The notes under the pieces: generated by a model
What the model saw: the letters and a program-made list of their open reading frames with translations, nothing else
Database searches by the model: none
What the model was told of the DNA's origin: nothing
Source: Hydrogenobaculum sp.
Lineage (GTDB): Bacteria > Aquificota > Aquificia > Aquificales > Aquificaceae
Direction of reading: 5' to 3'
Length of the DNA stretch: 37,318 nucleotides
Assembly (NCBI GenBank): GCA_023269915.1
Contig: JAGDWZ010000048.1
Span: 1 to 37,318 of the forward strand
Position numbers and translations under genes: made by a program
Part shown: in pieces, positions 36,067 through 37,318 of the stretch
How positions within the stretch are numbered: the first letter of the stretch is position 1
How the letters are laid out: each line of letters begins with the position of its first letter

Positions 36067-37086
36067 ATGGAAAAAGTTGTTCCTCTTGCCAAAAAGCTTT
36101 TAGAAGAGCGGGGAAGCATATTATTGGTTTGTCATGAAAACCCAGACGGTGATACCTTAGGTAGCGCTTTAGCTCTATATATATTTTTAAAAAAGTTAAA
36201 CAAAGATGTTTATGTTTTTTGTAAAGACAACATTCCTAAGTTTGCTCAGTTTTTACCAAGAGTAGATGAAGTCCTTCACCCAAAAGATTTGGAGGGAAAG
36301 TTCTTTGATTTGGCAATTATAGTAGATGCTTCTGGTTTCAAAAGGGCTAACTTTGAAATATCGTCAAACTGCAAAGCACGTATTGACCATCATGTGGGTG
36401 GGGATTTTTACGGACTTTACGATTTTGTAGATTATTCTTATGCTTCTACTACACTTTTGGTTTATGAGCTTTTAAAATACATAAACAAAGATCTCATAGA
36501 CAAAGACATTGCTCTTTGCCTTTACACTGGACTTTGCACAGACACGGGATTTTTCAGATACTCAAACACTACCAAAGAAGTGTTTGAGGCAGCATCATCG
36601 CTATGTTCTTACGGCGTAGAGCCAAACTACGTATGGAAAAATTTTGGAGAAAGAGAGAGCCTGTCTAAGCTAAAGCTTATAAGCAAAGCCTTAGAAAACC
36701 TTGAGATATTCCACAGCGGAAAAACCGCTGGTATTATCATAACTCAAGGCATGTTGGAAGAGACTGGAGCTCTTTACGAAGATACAGAAGGGCTTGTAAA
36801 CTATCCAAGAAGACTAGAAGGTGTTTATGTGGCTTTTGCCATGATAGAAACCAAAAAAGAGGACGGCACCACATTTTGGCGAGTATCTTTAAGAAGCAAA
36901 GAAGAGTTTGTAGACGTATCCAAAATAGCACAGCGCCTTGGAGGCGGTGGCCATAAGTACGCTTCTGGTTGTAAATTGTATGACGATATGCATACATCTT
37001 TATACAAGCTTTTAGACAGCATAGCCTTAGAACTAAACGCTTTAAGTAAAGATAAAGAGCTTTCTTTGGAAGAGGTAAAAGTTTAA
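36067..37086 (+). CDS. nrnA: DHH/DHHA1 phosphoesterase, NrnA-like (nanoRNase/pAp phosphatase)
   Basis: CHENPDGDTLGSALAL, IVDASG, RIDHH, LYTGLCTDTGFFRYSNTT, GGGGHKYASG. Confidence 0.92.
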   Translation: MEKVVPLAKKLLEERGSILLVCHENPDGDTLGSALALYIFLKKLNKDVYVFCKDNIPKFAQFLPRVDEVLHPKDLEGKFFDLAIIVDASGFKRANFEISSNCKARIDHHVGGDFYGLYDFVDYSYASTTLLVYELLKYINKDLIDKDIALCLYTGLCTDTGFFRYSNTTKEVFEAASSLCSYGVEPNYVWKNFGERESLSKLKLISKALENLEIFHSGKTAGIIITQGMLEETGALYEDTEGLVNYPRRLEGVYVAFAMIETKKEDGTTFWRVSLRSKEEFVDVSKIAQRLGGGGHKYASGCKLYDDMHTSLYKLLDSIALELNALSKDKELSLEEVKV

Positions 37087-37147
37087 ATATATTTTTCAAA
37101 AGCCACAAAAGGTATCACCTTGGGGCAAAATTTATCATTTTATAAAA

Positions 37148-37318
37148 TCAGTCGTTGTCATCTTCTAACATGACATTTCCAGTATAGTATATATTAGATG
37201 TACAACTTGATACACTGCACATACTCACATCTAGCAGATAGCTGCTACCAGATGTAAAGGAAGACCATGTCATAGAAGTTGGATAAATCGTCGGGCTAAA
37301 AAGTGGTATTGCAATCAA
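37148..37318 (-). CDS. 3' end of an unidentified, probably exported protein (runs off window)
   Basis: Manual reverse-strand translation open to the window edge: LIAIPLFSPTIYPTSMTWSSFTSGSSYLLDVSMCSVSSCTSNIYYTGNVMLEDDND*; too short to appear in the ORF track. Confidence 0.5.
   Translation of the reverse strand: MIAIPLFSPTIYPTSMTWSSFTSGSSYLLDVSMCSVSSCTSNIYYTGNVMLEDDND

Noticed and set aside
37087-37147. Rho-independent terminator after nrnA (AAGGT-ATC-ACCTT near 37109, or ATTTTATAAAAT near 37136)
   Set aside because: Very short or AT-only stems without a U-tract; not supportable as an intrinsic terminator

Overview
This 37.3-kb AT-rich window looks chromosomal and resembles an Aquificales genome of the Hydrogenobaculum type. 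That affiliation is inferred from gene content and codon style, with no database search. Coding density is very high and most genes are housekeeping: nfi, murJ, ccdA, def, resB, a TgpA-like transglutaminase, clpC, flhA/flhF/flhG, nth, murE, an ABC-2 exporter, trpG, rsmI, a CPx P-type ATPase, glyQ/glyS, a DhnA-type aldolase, fabI, ppsA and nrnA. There are two tRNA genes, Phe-GAA (+) and Ser-GCU (-). The left 1.2 kb looks accessory: a partial Rpn/PD-(D/E)XK gene, a 17/18-bp minisatellite and a MntA/HepT (MNT-HEPN) toxin-antitoxin pair. Main observations: (1) eight genes without a Shine-Dalgarno have a -10-like hexamer ending exactly 6 nt (one case 7 nt) before the ATG, suggesting widespread leaderless transcription; (2) an orphan 481-aa molybdopterin-oxidoreductase-fold protein keeps a perfect C-x2-C-x3-C-x27-C-xKG Fe-S motif but appears to lack much of the catalytic region, and sits between fabI and ppsA; (3) a promoter-tRNA-Phe-tgpA arrangement may let tRNA 3' processing create the mRNA 5' end; (4) a fully overlapping nth-orf100-flhA-flhF-flhG-udg unit places flagellar genes between two DNA-repair genes; (5) the minisatellite overlaps the hepT stop codon and lies just upstream of the Rpn promoter. 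No CRISPR array, IS element or rRNA was seen.
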